Notes: a model not told the origin generated them from the sequence alone. Shown: positions 24,137 to 34,022, numbered from the stretch's first letter. The stretch is DNA of 64,000 nt from an uncultured Bacteroidales bacterium (GCA_949297365.1 CASFSL010000001.1:1-64000); one strand, 5' to 3'. A program made the numbers and translations.

Positions 24137-25213
24137 ATGCGTTCTTTGTCCGTCAGGCAGAAGCTGGCACTGGAGCTGGCCCGTCCGCTGCACAGGGAAC
24201 TGGCTGAGAAGCATGTTCTGCGCGACTTGTTCTGGGAGTGTACTCTAAGATGCTCCCTGCGCTGCCGTCACTGCGGCAGTGACTGTCACACTACGGCCTC
24301 GGTAAAGGACATGCCGTTCGAGGATTTCGCCAGGGTCCTGCGCCGCATATCCGAAAAATACGATCCGCATAAAGTCTTCGTCATCGTTACAGGCGGGGAG
24401 CCGTTGATGCGTCCCGACATAGTCTCGTGCGGAAGGGCCATCTACGACATGGGCTTTCCGTGGGGTATTGTTACAAACGGTATGCTGCTGGACCGCAGGC
24501 GTTTCGACTCTCTGCTCAAGGCCGGTATCCACAGTGCGACGATAAGCGTGGACGGATTCGAGGCCGACCACGACTGGATGCGCGGTGTCCCAGGCAGCTT
24601 CAGGAAGGCCACGGAAGGTGTCCGGATGTTCACGGAAGTGGAAGACGTGATATTCGATGTCGTCACATGTGCCAACCGGCGCAACCTGGCGTCGCTGCCC
24701 GAGTTCAAGGAGTTCCTTATATCCCTTGGCCTCAAGCGATGGAGGATATTCACTGTGTTCCCGTCAGGCCGGGCTGCCGATGATCCTGAGATGCAGCTCT
24801 CCCCGGAGCAGTTCGACTCGCTGATGGAATTTATAATGGCGACCAGAAAAGAAGGCCGTATTCATCTCAATTACGGTTGCGAGAATTTCCTAGGAGGCTA
24901 CGAGGGCCTTGTCCGGGACAATTTCTTCAGCTGCAACGCCGGTCTCACCACTTCTTCTATCCTCGCCAACGGAGACATAGCGGCCTGCGCCAGCATCCGC
25001 AGCGATTACGCCCAGGGCAATATCTACCGGGGAGACGATTTCATCGATGTCTGGGAGAACCGCTATCAGGTATTCCGGGACCGCAACTGGATGCGGGAGC
25101 GAGGAGATGAATGCGGTCGCTGCAAGTATTTCCGGTACTGTCTCGGAGGGTCGATGCATCTGCGCGAGTCCGACGGCTCTCTCCGTCCCGGCACCTGCCG
25201 GATGTTGCGGTAA
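24137..25213 (+). CDS. Radical SAM/SPASM protein, TIGR04133-like (358 aa)
   Basis: The SAM-cluster motif is CSLRCRHC (C39, C43, C46), followed by GGEPLMRPD (glycine-rich SAM contact, about residue 93) and SVDGFEADHDWMRG. The C-terminal SPASM region provides more cluster ligands: FFSCNAGLTTSSI, DIAACAS, CGRCKYFRYCLGGSM and a final GTCRML. Such proteins modify peptides or cofactors by radical chemistry. The tight coupling (2 bp) to a lipoprotein gene matches the TIGR04133/TIGR04134 pair, whose product is not known to me. The peptide substrate is not obvious nearby unless it is the lipoprotein itself. Confidence 0.85.
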   Translation: MRSLSVRQKLALELARPLHRELAEKHVLRDLFWECTLRCSLRCRHCGSDCHTTASVKDMPFEDFARVLRRISEKYDPHKVFVIVTGGEPLMRPDIVSCGRAIYDMGFPWGIVTNGMLLDRRRFDSLLKAGIHSATISVDGFEADHDWMRGVPGSFRKATEGVRMFTEVEDVIFDVVTCANRRNLASLPEFKEFLISLGLKRWRIFTVFPSGRAADDPEMQLSPEQFDSLMEFIMATRKEGRIHLNYGCENFLGGYEGLVRDNFFSCNAGLTTSSILANGDIAACASIRSDYAQGNIYRGDDFIDVWENRYQVFRDRNWMRERGDECGRCKYFRYCLGGSMHLRESDGSLRPGTCRMLR

Positions 25214-25231
25214 ATCAATTGCTCCAGTAAG

Positions 25232-25927
25232 TCAGAATAGGATATCTGCTATCTGAGAAGGCCGGTCTACGATGTGGGCCGGGGAGTAGGAGGCGAGTTC
25301 TTCCCGGGTACGGCAGCCCCAGGTGACGGCTACGGCCTCGATACCGGCATTGGCTGCGGTCTGCATGTCCACGCCCGAGTCCCCGACGTACAGAACGGAC
25401 GGGCGTTCGTCTGGGAAATTCCGTCCGGGACCGTCTACAGCGGGGCAATGTATCCCCGCCTCGCGGAGGATGTCCCACACTATCACTGGCTCCGGCTTGC
25501 GGGGCACCCCTTCCCTCTCTCCAAATACGGCGCAGAAGGGTATTTCAGGAAAGAAATGCCGCATGAGCCTGACGGTCGCGGGGTGGTATTTGTTCGAGGC
25601 GACTGCTACCTTGATGTCCCGGCGGCAGATATCCGACAGGAGTTCCGGTATGCCCTCAAAGGGCCTGGTCATATCGGCGCAGTGCTCGCCGTAGTAGGGC
25701 AGGAACAAGCTCCGGATGCGCAGGACTTCTTCCTGACTGCGGCTGGCTTCCGGAAGGGCCCGCTCAAAGAGCTTGTTGATGCCGTTGCCGATGTAGGAGG
25801 CTATCTCCGTTTCGCTGTGGACGGGATAACCGCAGGCGGCCAGGGCCTGGTTGGTGGCCGCCGCGATATCAGGAACGGTGTACAGCAGGGTCCCGTCCAG
25901 ATCGAAAATTACAAGTGATTTCTTCAT
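25232..25927 (-). CDS. HAD hydrolase, phosphoglycolate phosphatase-like (231 aa)
   Basis: The HAD motif I is complete (VIFDLDGTLLYTVPDIAAAT; nucleophile Asp10 and the acid/base Asp12). Motif II/III appears as VASNKYHP and RKPEPVIVWDIL, and motif IV as VLYVGDSGVDMQTA (about 180-190). The cap domain is helical (subclass IA), as in Gph, which clears 2-phosphoglycolate after DNA repair. Motif content cannot separate Gph from related sugar-phosphate phosphatases. Minus strand; the next minus-strand gene upstream is a glycerate kinase, 28 bp away, so a glycolate/glycerate pairing is plausible. Confidence 0.85.
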   Translation of the reverse strand: MKKSLVIFDLDGTLLYTVPDIAAATNQALAACGYPVHSETEIASYIGNGINKLFERALPEASRSQEEVLRIRSLFLPYYGEHCADMTRPFEGIPELLSDICRRDIKVAVASNKYHPATVRLMRHFFPEIPFCAVFGEREGVPRKPEPVIVWDILREAGIHCPAVDGPGRNFPDERPSVLYVGDSGVDMQTAANAGIEAVAVTWGCRTREELASYSPAHIVDRPSQIADILF

Positions 25928-25955
25928 AACTGCCGCAAATTTAAGGAAAAATATT

Positions 25956-27113
25956 CTATAGGTATCTGGCGGCGGCTATGATCCGGCGGATGATGGCCGG
26001 GGCGTCCTGGAGCGGATGCTCTTCCGGAAGGGCGAGGGATGAGAGTTCGAATACTTTTGAGATACCGAGGCTGAGATATTCCGCTTCGGTTATTTTATTC
26101 TGTCCGGTGACGACCCACAGCGGCTTGTCGTATTGCCGGCACATCTCCGCTATGCCGGAGGGCAGTTTCCCGGAGAGAGAGGAACGGTCGAAGCGGCCCT
26201 CTCCCGTGATTACCAGGTCTGCAGAGGCTATTTCCTGTTCCAGCTCCAGGGCCGAGGCGAAGAATCTCCATCCGGGGACGAACTGCGCTCCCAATGCGGC
26301 TTTAAGGGCGTATCCGGTACCTCCTGCCGCTCCGGCACCGGGGAAGTCCGGATGGCCGATGACTTTTATCCAATTTTCCAAAGCGTTCTCAAACAACGGA
26401 ATATCCTGTCTCTTGCATCCTTTCTGCGGCCCGTAGACTGCAGTGGCTCCTGAAGGACCGAGCAGGGGGCTCGTTACGTCACTGGCTACGAGGATCTCTG
26501 TTTCCTGAAGATGAGGACATACGCTCTGTACGGAGCGGTCCGAGGCCGAGTCTATGCCGCTGATGAATGTAGGGATGTCCTTGTTGCGGAACGGACAGCT
26601 GTTGGAGAATGACCAGCCGAGGGCCGCGAGCATTCCGAAGCCGCCGTCATTGGTCCCGCTGCCTCCGATGGCCATGACTATCCGTCGCGCACCGTGGCTC
26701 TCTATGGCGGACCGCATGACGGAGCCCAGCCCGTAGGTGGTCGCACGCAGCAGATTGCGCTTGTCCCTCGGTATCATGTTGAGCCCGCATACTGATGCCA
26801 TCTCGATGAAAGCGGTCCTGATGCCGTCCACCCTGTACATCAGTACCGGAGCCAGGATGGGAGAGCCCAGATGATTGACGCTTTCTATGAATATTTTCTC
26901 ATACTGTACCTCCTTTCTGTGGAATGCTCTCTCCATCACTCCCATACTCCCTTCGCCTCCATCGGCCATAGGGCATAGGAGAATATTGTCCGAAGTTGTC
27001 TTTGGAAGTGTGGAATTTGCTGATAATCCGTCCTTTATGGCCTGGGCGGCCTCTGCTGCCGTCATCGAACCTTTGAATTTATCCGTCGCAACAACGATTT
27101 TATTACATCTCAT
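25956..27113 (-). CDS. Glycerate kinase, GlxK/GarK family (385 aa)
   Basis: Phosphorylates D-glycerate using ATP. The signature N-terminus KIVVATDKFKGSMTAAEAAQ is seen, as are CPMADGGEGSMGV (about 48-60), AIGGSGTNDGGFGMLAALGW (148-167), LVITGEGRFDRSSLSGKLPS (substrate and ATP site) and ALEEH-like tail (SLALPEEHPLQDAPAII). Length matches type I glycerate kinases. It is placed 28 bp upstream of the HAD phosphatase on the same strand, consistent with a small operon for C2/C3 acid salvage. Confidence 0.93.
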   Translation of the reverse strand: MRCNKIVVATDKFKGSMTAAEAAQAIKDGLSANSTLPKTTSDNILLCPMADGGEGSMGVMERAFHRKEVQYEKIFIESVNHLGSPILAPVLMYRVDGIRTAFIEMASVCGLNMIPRDKRNLLRATTYGLGSVMRSAIESHGARRIVMAIGGSGTNDGGFGMLAALGWSFSNSCPFRNKDIPTFISGIDSASDRSVQSVCPHLQETEILVASDVTSPLLGPSGATAVYGPQKGCKRQDIPLFENALENWIKVIGHPDFPGAGAAGGTGYALKAALGAQFVPGWRFFASALELEQEIASADLVITGEGRFDRSSLSGKLPSGIAEMCRQYDKPLWVVTGQNKITEAEYLSLGISKVFELSSLALPEEHPLQDAPAIIRRIIAAARYL

Positions 27114-27138
27114 GTGGCAAAGATAGAGCCTAATTATT

Positions 27139-27146
27139 TATATTTG
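27139..27146 (+). promoter_or_regulatory. -7 box of the S46 peptidase gene
   Basis: TATATTTG matches TAnnTTTG, 51 bp upstream of the ATG, followed by an A-rich leader. Confidence 0.55.
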
Positions 27147-27196
27147 TGACCAATTTTTGAATTTTAATAAACAACAAAAATCAAAATCAATACAAA

Positions 27197-29347
27197 ATGA
27201 AGAAAATTAAACTTTTGAGCTTGATGCTGCTGCTTCTGCCCCTGACTCCCGTGAAGGCCGACGAGGGCATGTGGCTTCTGCCTCTGCTGGAGAAGATGAA
27301 CAGCGGCAGGATGACTGAACTGGGATTTGAGATAACCCCTCAGGAAATATACGATCTGAACAATACTACGCTGAAGGACGCCATAGTCATTTTCGGCAAC
27401 GGCTGTACCGGTGAGATAGTCTCGGATCAGGGACTTGTCTTCACCAATCACCACTGCGGTTATGCGTCCATCCAGCAGCTCAGCTCCGTTGAGCACAACT
27501 ATCTGAAGGACGGTTTCTGGGCGATGAACACCAACGAGGAACTTTATGCCGAGGGTCTTACGGTCAGTTTCCTGGAGAGTTTCACCGACGTTACCGATCA
27601 GGTGGAGAAAGCCCTGAAGAAGAGCAAGACCCAGGAAGACAAGGCCAAGGCTCTGGACAAGTTGCAGGACAAGCTCTGCAAGAAGGCCGGCTGCGACGAC
27701 AAGTTCATTGTAGGCCGGTTGACTTCGTTCTACGGTGGAAATACATACTACTTCATAGTTTACAAGATATTCAGGGATATCCGTCTGGTAGGTACGCCTC
27801 CTTCCTCCATAGGCAAGTTCGGAGCCGATACCGACAACTGGATGTGGCCTCGTCATACCGGGGACTTTTCCATCTTCCGTGTATATGCCGACAAGGACAA
27901 CAATCCTGCCGAGTACTCCGAGGACAACGTGCCCTACAGCCCTGAAAGGCATCTGAGGATATCTCTCGCAGGTTACGAGGAGGGTTCCCCGGCTATGATT
28001 ATGGGATATCCCGGAACCACCAACCGTTTCATGACGGCATCCGAGCTTGCCGAGCAGCGTGAGAGGAACGAGGTCGCTATCAAGGTCAGGACAGTGCGTC
28101 AGGATGTGCTTATGGCCGACATGCAGGCAGACCCGAAGATCATGATTCAGTATGCCAGCAAGTACGCCGGCTCGTCTAACGGCTGGAAGAAATGGATCGG
28201 AATGAACGAGACATTCGCCAAGCTCGGTGTACAGGATCGCCGTGCCGAAGAGGAGGTGGCCTTTACCGAGTGGGTCAACGCAGGCGGTCAGGAGAGGATA
28301 GACCGCTACGGTGATGCTCTGAAAAATATTGACGAGGCTGTTGCAGGACGCAAGGCGGACAATCTGCTGGCCGCTTATCTCCGTGAGAGCTTGGGCAGCA
28401 TTGAGCTGGTCAATGTCTCTGCTTACGGCGGTATGATAAAGGAAGCTCTGGACAAGAAGGACCAGGAGAAAAAGGATGCTGAATTGGCATCGATAGAGGC
28501 TGCACTGGAGAATTTCTACAAGGACTATTCTATGCCTACGGACAAGAAAGTGGCTGTTGCCATGATCAGTCTGTTGAAGGAAAGTATTCCTGCTGAGGAG
28601 CTGCCTTCGTTCTATCAGGAAATAGACAGCTGCTTCGGTGGGGATATCAATGCTTTTGTGGAGGATCTTTACAGCAAGTCGTTATACACTTCACTTGATA
28701 AGGTGAAAGCGGCTGTGGATGCCGCTGATGTCTCAGCTCTTACTGATGATCCCGCCTGCAAGGTGCTCATCTCGTATATCAAGAGCTACAATCCTCATCA
28801 ACAGGCGTTAATTGAATATGCGGAGCAGTTTGCCCAGGGCAAGAAGGACTATATCGCCGGAACTCTCGAGATGCGTGAGGGCGAGGCTATCTATCCCGAT
28901 GCCAACTTCACCATGCGTCTGACTTACGGAACAGTGCTGCCGTACTATCCACGTGACGCCGTCTTCTACAACTACTACACCACCCTCAAGGGCGTGATGG
29001 AGAAGGAAGACCCCTCGAACTGGGAGTTCGTGGTACCTGAGAAGCTGAAGGAACTGTACGAGGCCAAGGACTTCGGCCGCTATGCCAACGACAAGGGGGA
29101 GATGCCCGTGGCGTTCATCTCCAACCTCGATATCACCGGCGGCAACTCAGGCTCTCCCATCATGAACGGCCGCGGTGAGCTCATCGGTCTGGCATTCGAC
29201 GGCAACTGGGAGTCCATGAGCGGTGACATCATCTTCGAGCCCGAGCTCCAGAGGTGCATCAGCGTGGACATCCGCTATGTACTCTTCATCATCGAGAAGT
29301 ATGGCGGAGCCACCAATCTCATCGAGGAACTGGATATCGTTGAATAA
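27197..29347 (+). CDS. S46-family dipeptidyl-peptidase, DPP7-like (716 aa)
   Basis: A periplasmic serine exopeptidase releasing N-terminal dipeptides, important in asaccharolytic Bacteroidales. Signal peptide MKKIKLLSLMLLLLPLTPVKA. Catalytic His in FTNHHCGY (H85/H86), Asp in ADTDNWMWPRHTGDFS, and Ser651 in GGNSGSPIMNGRGELIG. The S1-pocket residue in GLAFDGNWESMSGD is glycine. This is the DPP7-type residue (hydrophobic P1), not the arginine found in DPP11 (acidic P1). Length is normal. mrp follows 17 bp later, so co-transcription is possible. Confidence 0.92.
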   Translation: MKKIKLLSLMLLLLPLTPVKADEGMWLLPLLEKMNSGRMTELGFEITPQEIYDLNNTTLKDAIVIFGNGCTGEIVSDQGLVFTNHHCGYASIQQLSSVEHNYLKDGFWAMNTNEELYAEGLTVSFLESFTDVTDQVEKALKKSKTQEDKAKALDKLQDKLCKKAGCDDKFIVGRLTSFYGGNTYYFIVYKIFRDIRLVGTPPSSIGKFGADTDNWMWPRHTGDFSIFRVYADKDNNPAEYSEDNVPYSPERHLRISLAGYEEGSPAMIMGYPGTTNRFMTASELAEQRERNEVAIKVRTVRQDVLMADMQADPKIMIQYASKYAGSSNGWKKWIGMNETFAKLGVQDRRAEEEVAFTEWVNAGGQERIDRYGDALKNIDEAVAGRKADNLLAAYLRESLGSIELVNVSAYGGMIKEALDKKDQEKKDAELASIEAALENFYKDYSMPTDKKVAVAMISLLKESIPAEELPSFYQEIDSCFGGDINAFVEDLYSKSLYTSLDKVKAAVDAADVSALTDDPACKVLISYIKSYNPHQQALIEYAEQFAQGKKDYIAGTLEMREGEAIYPDANFTMRLTYGTVLPYYPRDAVFYNYYTTLKGVMEKEDPSNWEFVVPEKLKELYEAKDFGRYANDKGEMPVAFISNLDITGGNSGSPIMNGRGELIGLAFDGNWESMSGDIIFEPELQRCISVDIRYVLFIIEKYGGATNLIEELDIVE

Positions 29348-29364
29348 CTTATTTCTACGCTGAA

Positions 29365-30435
29365 ATGATTGTAGATACACTTTCTAGGATTATTCATCCG
29401 GCGGCTGACAAGGACATCGTATCCCTGGGTCTCGTCGAGGACATAAAGCTCTTCGACGGGAACGGGGCTGCCGTCGAGCCTACGGATCCTCAGGCCGGCG
29501 AAAAGGCCGTGCTGGTGCGCTTCAAGCTGGTGGTACCCTCGCCCGATCCCCTTCTGGCTTCGATTAAGAAGGAATGCGAGCAGGCTTTGGCCGCCGAGTT
29601 CCCTCATGCCAAGATCTCTATCATAGAGCTGGTGCGGGAGCGCAAGCCTACCAGGAAGACGCTCAATGACCTGGACGACACCCAGCTCCAGGGCATCGGC
29701 AAGATCATCGCAATCGCTTCCGGCAAGGGCGGAGTGGGCAAGTCCACTGTCTCGGTCAATCTGGCCGTGGCCCTCTCCCGTAAAGGATATAGGGTCGGCC
29801 TGGTGGACGCGGATGTCTACGGCCCGTCTGTTCCCAAGATGACCGGTACGGAAGGAGAAGTGCCCTATATGGACGAGGCCTCTGACCTGATTGTGCCTCT
29901 GGAGAAATGGGGCATCAAGTTCCTGTCCATCGGACATCTGGTGGCTCCGGAGCAGGCCCTGATATGGCGCGGCCCCATGGCCAGCAACGCCATGAAACAG
30001 ATAGTCATGCAGGTCGCCTGGGGCGAGCTGGACTACCTGCTCATCGACCTGCCTCCCGGAACGGGCGACATCCACATCTCGATGGTGCATGACATTCCCC
30101 TGACCGGAGCGGTCATCGTCACCACTCCGCAGCAGGTGGCCATTGCCGACGTGATCAAGAGCATCAACATGTTCCGTCACAAGGACGTGAATGTCCCAAT
30201 ACTCGGTCTTGTGGAGAACATGGCCTGGTTCACCCCCGCTGAGCATCCGGACGAGAAGTACTATATCTTCGGCAAGGACGGCGGCAGGAAGATGGCCGAC
30301 GAGCTGCATATACCGCTTCTGGGCAGCATACCGATCTATATGTCGGTGGAGCAGGGCGGAGATGCCGGACAGCCGGCCGCTTTCTCCGACGGCCCCGATG
30401 CCGCAGCTTTCGCCGCCATAGCCGACAGACTGTAG
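29365..30435 (+). CDS. mrp: Iron-sulfur carrier protein Mrp/NBP35 family (356 aa)
   Basis: A ParA-type P-loop ATPase that carries Fe-S clusters to apoproteins. It has an N-terminal FeS_assembly_P (DUF59) domain (about residues 5-85), then the deviant Walker A IASGKGGVGKSTVSVNLAVA (about 116-135) and switch regions VDADVYGPSVPKMTG and LIDLPPGTGDIHIS. The CPxC cluster-binding motif near the C-terminus is absent: the corresponding segment reads ENMAWFTPAEHPDEKYYIFG, as is common in Bacteroidetes members. It sits 17 bp downstream of the peptidase gene, probably fortuitous co-orientation. Confidence 0.92.
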   Translation: MIVDTLSRIIHPAADKDIVSLGLVEDIKLFDGNGAAVEPTDPQAGEKAVLVRFKLVVPSPDPLLASIKKECEQALAAEFPHAKISIIELVRERKPTRKTLNDLDDTQLQGIGKIIAIASGKGGVGKSTVSVNLAVALSRKGYRVGLVDADVYGPSVPKMTGTEGEVPYMDEASDLIVPLEKWGIKFLSIGHLVAPEQALIWRGPMASNAMKQIVMQVAWGELDYLLIDLPPGTGDIHISMVHDIPLTGAVIVTTPQQVAIADVIKSINMFRHKDVNVPILGLVENMAWFTPAEHPDEKYYIFGKDGGRKMADELHIPLLGSIPIYMSVEQGGDAGQPAAFSDGPDAAAFAAIADRL

Positions 30436-30472
30436 CCGTTTCCCTTGTATCGGAAAGTCATTTAACTTTCTC

Positions 30473-32035
30473 ATGAAGAAGATACTTGCATGTCTGTTTT
30501 GTGTTGCGGTATCGGTGGTGCTGCTTTATGCTTCATCCGATACTCCGGACAGTTTGTTGCTGGAGAATGTGTATGCCGGGCAGAGATATTTAATGGAAGA
30601 CAAATATGATCTGGCCATAGAATATCTGAGAAAGGCGGAGGATATGCTGTCCTGTGACGCGATAAAGGATACTGACGTACTGTCGGAGGCTGCGTGTATT
30701 GTGTACAACAGCCTGGGCATATATTCGATAAACCGCGATATGAATTACGAGAATGCCATGAGGTATTTTCTTCGTGGGTGCAAGTATGCGGAAAACAGCG
30801 ATTTGTGGGAAAAGCACGCTGTGCTGTTGTCAAATCTGGTGCTTGTATACAATATCCGTAAGGACTCATCCGGACTGGAATATGCTGAGGACGTATACAG
30901 AATAGGTCAGGAACACGGTAATGATGAGATTGCCGGTATGGGTGCCTATCTGTGTGCGTCCATGCTGTTTCTCGGAGGACAGACAGACAGGGCCGAAGAG
31001 TATCTTGACATAGCCCTTAACTCAGATTCCCATGGCTATACCGACATAGCGATGATATATAAGCTTAAGGCGGAGATTCTTTACGCTGAAGGAGACGCGG
31101 AGGGTGCTGAGCGCTGGTTTGAACAGGCTTTGAGGAATATGGACAGTATATCCGTCTCGACGTACACGGATGTCTTTTTATGTTATGGGGAGTTCCTGAT
31201 GGCCGAGAACAGAAACAAAGAGGCAATCGCTGTTCTTAAAAAAGGTATGGATCAGGCTCTGAGTACAGGCAACCGAGTCAATCTGTTCAATATATACCTC
31301 AGACTGTCCGAGGCTTATGGTAATATGGGAGATGATTCATCCGCACTTTATTGGTACACTCAGTTTCACGATGAGTCTTATGATGTTTTCCGAATCAAGA
31401 GGGAAAGGGAGATTTCTAATCTGAAACTGCAGTATGAGCAGGAGAAACACGAGAATGAGGTCAGCCGGTATGAGCTGGAGCTGCTCAGAAAGAAAAAGCA
31501 GAGCTGGCTGCTTCTGTCGATATTGATTGTGCTTGTCCCTTTGTCAGTCTGTATATGGATGATGTACAGAAATAAGGACAGGATGTACACTCAGATAGCC
31601 AGGTCTTACAAACAGTTGGCGGACAAGATGAATGAGGGGTCGTTGAAATATGTGCATTCATCGTTGGCCGAGGACAGGAACGAGGAGATACTGAAACAGT
31701 TGACGGGCCTTATGGAAACTGAGAAAGTGTACAGGAAAAACGATATAAGCATAGAGTCTCTTTCAGACATGCTTCAGATAAACAGGACGTATCTGTCGCA
31801 GGTGATAAACGGCCAGTTGGGGATGTCTTTCAACTCATATATCAACGCCTACAGGATTCAGGAGGCCATAGCGGTTCTGTCAGATCCGGGAAATGACATA
31901 CCGTTAAAGGCTCTTGCCACGGCCGTAGGATTTAATTCCCTTTCATTATTTTATAAGTTGTTCCGTGAAAAGGTCGGAATGCCTCCTGCGAAGTTCAGGG
32001 AAAAGATAATTTTCCTTTCCAAAGAGAACAATTGA
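30473..32035 (+). CDS. Membrane-spanning TPR-AraC transcriptional regulator A (520 aa)
   Basis: Order: signal peptide (1-20), periplasmic TPR helices (about 25-300), a coiled stretch (YEQEKHENEVSRYELELLRK), one transmembrane helix (about 344-364, WLLLSILIVLVPLSVCIWMM) and an AraC-type HTH pair at the C-terminus (about 425-515, with SLSDMLQINRTYLSQVING and IPLKALATAVGFNSLSLFYK). There is no kinase or receiver domain, so signalling goes straight across the membrane to DNA. The next gene is a BACON lipoprotein with its own promoter 45 bp on, which is the likely target. An inverted copy of the pair lies downstream. Confidence 0.85.
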   Translation: MKKILACLFCVAVSVVLLYASSDTPDSLLLENVYAGQRYLMEDKYDLAIEYLRKAEDMLSCDAIKDTDVLSEAACIVYNSLGIYSINRDMNYENAMRYFLRGCKYAENSDLWEKHAVLLSNLVLVYNIRKDSSGLEYAEDVYRIGQEHGNDEIAGMGAYLCASMLFLGGQTDRAEEYLDIALNSDSHGYTDIAMIYKLKAEILYAEGDAEGAERWFEQALRNMDSISVSTYTDVFLCYGEFLMAENRNKEAIAVLKKGMDQALSTGNRVNLFNIYLRLSEAYGNMGDDSSALYWYTQFHDESYDVFRIKREREISNLKLQYEQEKHENEVSRYELELLRKKKQSWLLLSILIVLVPLSVCIWMMYRNKDRMYTQIARSYKQLADKMNEGSLKYVHSSLAEDRNEEILKQLTGLMETEKVYRKNDISIESLSDMLQINRTYLSQVINGQLGMSFNSYINAYRIQEAIAVLSDPGNDIPLKALATAVGFNSLSLFYKLFREKVGMPPAKFREKIIFLSKENN

Positions 32036-32079
32036 TATCTCTGGAAAAGGTTTTCATTGTAATTAATCTTCTTCATATA

Positions 32080-32087
32080 TATCTTTG
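32080..32087 (+). promoter_or_regulatory. -7 box of BACON lipoprotein A
   Basis: TATCTTTG matches TAnnTTTG, 36 bp before the ATG at 32124 and inside the 88-bp gap after the regulator gene. Confidence 0.55.
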
Positions 32088-32123
32088 TCTCCGTACTAAC
32101 AATTTATTTTAAAATTTAGCAGT

Positions 32124-34022
32124 ATGAAAAAATTTATTACTCTTATGTGTATGTGTGCCGGTCTGGCATTCTGTCTGGCCGGTTGTCAGGAGAAATTGGA
32201 AACTCAGGATAAGGAAACAGGGTTCAGTTTGAATGAAAATATTGTTGAGATGTCCGCTGAAGGAGGCGAGGCGGTAGTGACATGGAAAGTTGAGAACCCG
32301 ATTGAAGGTGCAAATGTGATGATTGCACGGGGTTATCCGGAATGGATCAATAAGTTTGACACTTCAGTCGATGGAGAGATCCGTTTCAATGTGGACTCTT
32401 ATACGGAGCAGGAGGCGCGTGAGGCAAGAATCGCGGTTAATTATGGTCAGGACACATCCTCTTTTACCGTGGTGCAGGCCGGAATTGAGGAAGGAGAGGA
32501 ACCGGATGATGACGAGATAAGGCTGGAGATTGTGGAGGCCAGACCCAATACCGTGATAGTCAGCATAGAGACGGACGGCAACCTTACTTATTTTATAAAT
32601 ATTGAGGAAAAGGCTGTCTGGGATCAGTATGCCGGTGAGGAAGATGTGTTTGCCCATGACAGGGAACTGTTCCAGTGGAATGCCGACGGCTGGGGTATCA
32701 GTCTGGAATCATGGCTGCGGGAAGAGTTCGGCACCATAAAGTATGCGACTCCTTATCACATGTTTATGTATGTGCAGGACGGAGTGAGGGGTACGGTCTA
32801 CCTGGAAAACAATACTGAATATGTAGTCTATGCTTATGGAATCAACGGCAATGGGGAGATACTGACCGACCTTTACAGTGTGGAAACAGCGACTACGGAC
32901 TACGACCTCTCCAATCCGGTGTCATTTGATATAGACATAGATATAACCGAAAATTTCGGTTCATTCAGGATCAGCCCTTCTGATAACGGTCAGCAGTATT
33001 TTGCCGGAATCCTTCTGTATCGTGATGAGGTGCCTGCTCTGGAAGATCTTCAGGCGGACATCCTGCGTAAGAGGGAGGACCAGATCTTCATGTACTGGAG
33101 TCACCCTGAGAATACCGACACCTGGGAGGGGATTGTGGAGTGGATGGCCTTTACCGGGGAACAGTCTGTAGAAGAGGAACTCGGTCTGGCCGATGCTCCG
33201 GGCGTGGTGTATGCCTACACGATAGATGACCGCGGCAATATGAACGGTAAGATGATTATAAAGGAGTTCCGCACCAATGCCCTCGATGATTCCGGCAATA
33301 AGATAAAGATGGAACTCTCGGCCCTGACCTCGCGTACCGCTACATTGACAGTCACAACTACGACCAATGATCTCTATCTGGTGATGTTCGACGAGGACGG
33401 CAGTGAGTACGACGGTCTGGAGGGTAAGGAACTGGCCAACGCCATCCTCTATGCGGACAGCGATAATCTTTACAGTGGAAGGAACGATATCATCATCCCT
33501 ATGAAAGGTATGCACCGTGATGTGGACTATATACTCGTGGCATTCGGTTATGAGGCCGGGCAGATAACGACCGAGCCCACTGTCCTGAGATTTACGACAC
33601 CTAATCCGACAGTTTCGGATGTTACCTGCAAGCCGCAGTTCAGCAGTGAGTATTATGATCTGCGTCAGGCGTTTGAAAAGTATCCGGACGTATTCAGGAA
33701 TCCCGAGGGTGAGAGCCGTCCTGTAGTATGGATGGATGTGGAACTGGGCGGAGATCCCGCGTCGTTCTCTTATTTCCTGGAATTTACGGAAAATGTGCAG
33801 GACCGTCACGTAGATGATCTTATCACGATGCTGGAGAACCATTACAATGACCTCGGTCCTTTCGGTACAGGCGAGTGGCTGTATCTTTTCTACGGACATT
33901 CGTACACACTTGTAGGTGTCGCCAGGGATGCTGACGGCAATTACGGCGAGGTCTTCCTGAGCGAGCCTATAATCTTCTCTGAGGAAGGCTGCTCCCCGAT
34001 AGACAACCTGGTGATAGAATAA
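32124..34022 (+). CDS. BACON-domain lipoprotein A (632 aa)
   Basis: Lipoprotein signal MKKFITLMCMCAGLAFCLAG-C followed by a BACON domain (about 45-118: VEMSAEGGEAVVTWKVENPI, RIAVNYGQDTSSFTVVQAG). Several Fn3-like repeats follow, each ending with a strand such as YVVYAYGINGNGEIL, YAYTIDDRGNMNG, YILVAFGYEAGQITT and YTLVGVARDADGNYG. The protein is probably surface-exposed and may bind glycans or proteins; no catalytic motif is seen. It is a paralog of the protein encoded at 34103-35926 (both have PIEGA after the BACON strand). It is controlled, by position, by the TPR-AraC regulator upstream. Confidence 0.82.
   Translation: MKKFITLMCMCAGLAFCLAGCQEKLETQDKETGFSLNENIVEMSAEGGEAVVTWKVENPIEGANVMIARGYPEWINKFDTSVDGEIRFNVDSYTEQEAREARIAVNYGQDTSSFTVVQAGIEEGEEPDDDEIRLEIVEARPNTVIVSIETDGNLTYFINIEEKAVWDQYAGEEDVFAHDRELFQWNADGWGISLESWLREEFGTIKYATPYHMFMYVQDGVRGTVYLENNTEYVVYAYGINGNGEILTDLYSVETATTDYDLSNPVSFDIDIDITENFGSFRISPSDNGQQYFAGILLYRDEVPALEDLQADILRKREDQIFMYWSHPENTDTWEGIVEWMAFTGEQSVEEELGLADAPGVVYAYTIDDRGNMNGKMIIKEFRTNALDDSGNKIKMELSALTSRTATLTVTTTTNDLYLVMFDEDGSEYDGLEGKELANAILYADSDNLYSGRNDIIIPMKGMHRDVDYILVAFGYEAGQITTEPTVLRFTTPNPTVSDVTCKPQFSSEYYDLRQAFEKYPDVFRNPEGESRPVVWMDVELGGDPASFSYFLEFTENVQDRHVDDLITMLENHYNDLGPFGTGEWLYLFYGHSYTLVGVARDADGNYGEVFLSEPIIFSEEGCSPIDNLVIE

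Noticed and set aside
30473..32035. Hybrid two-component system for the TPR-AraC proteins
   Set aside because: No histidine kinase, ATPase or receiver motif is present between the transmembrane helix and the AraC domain.
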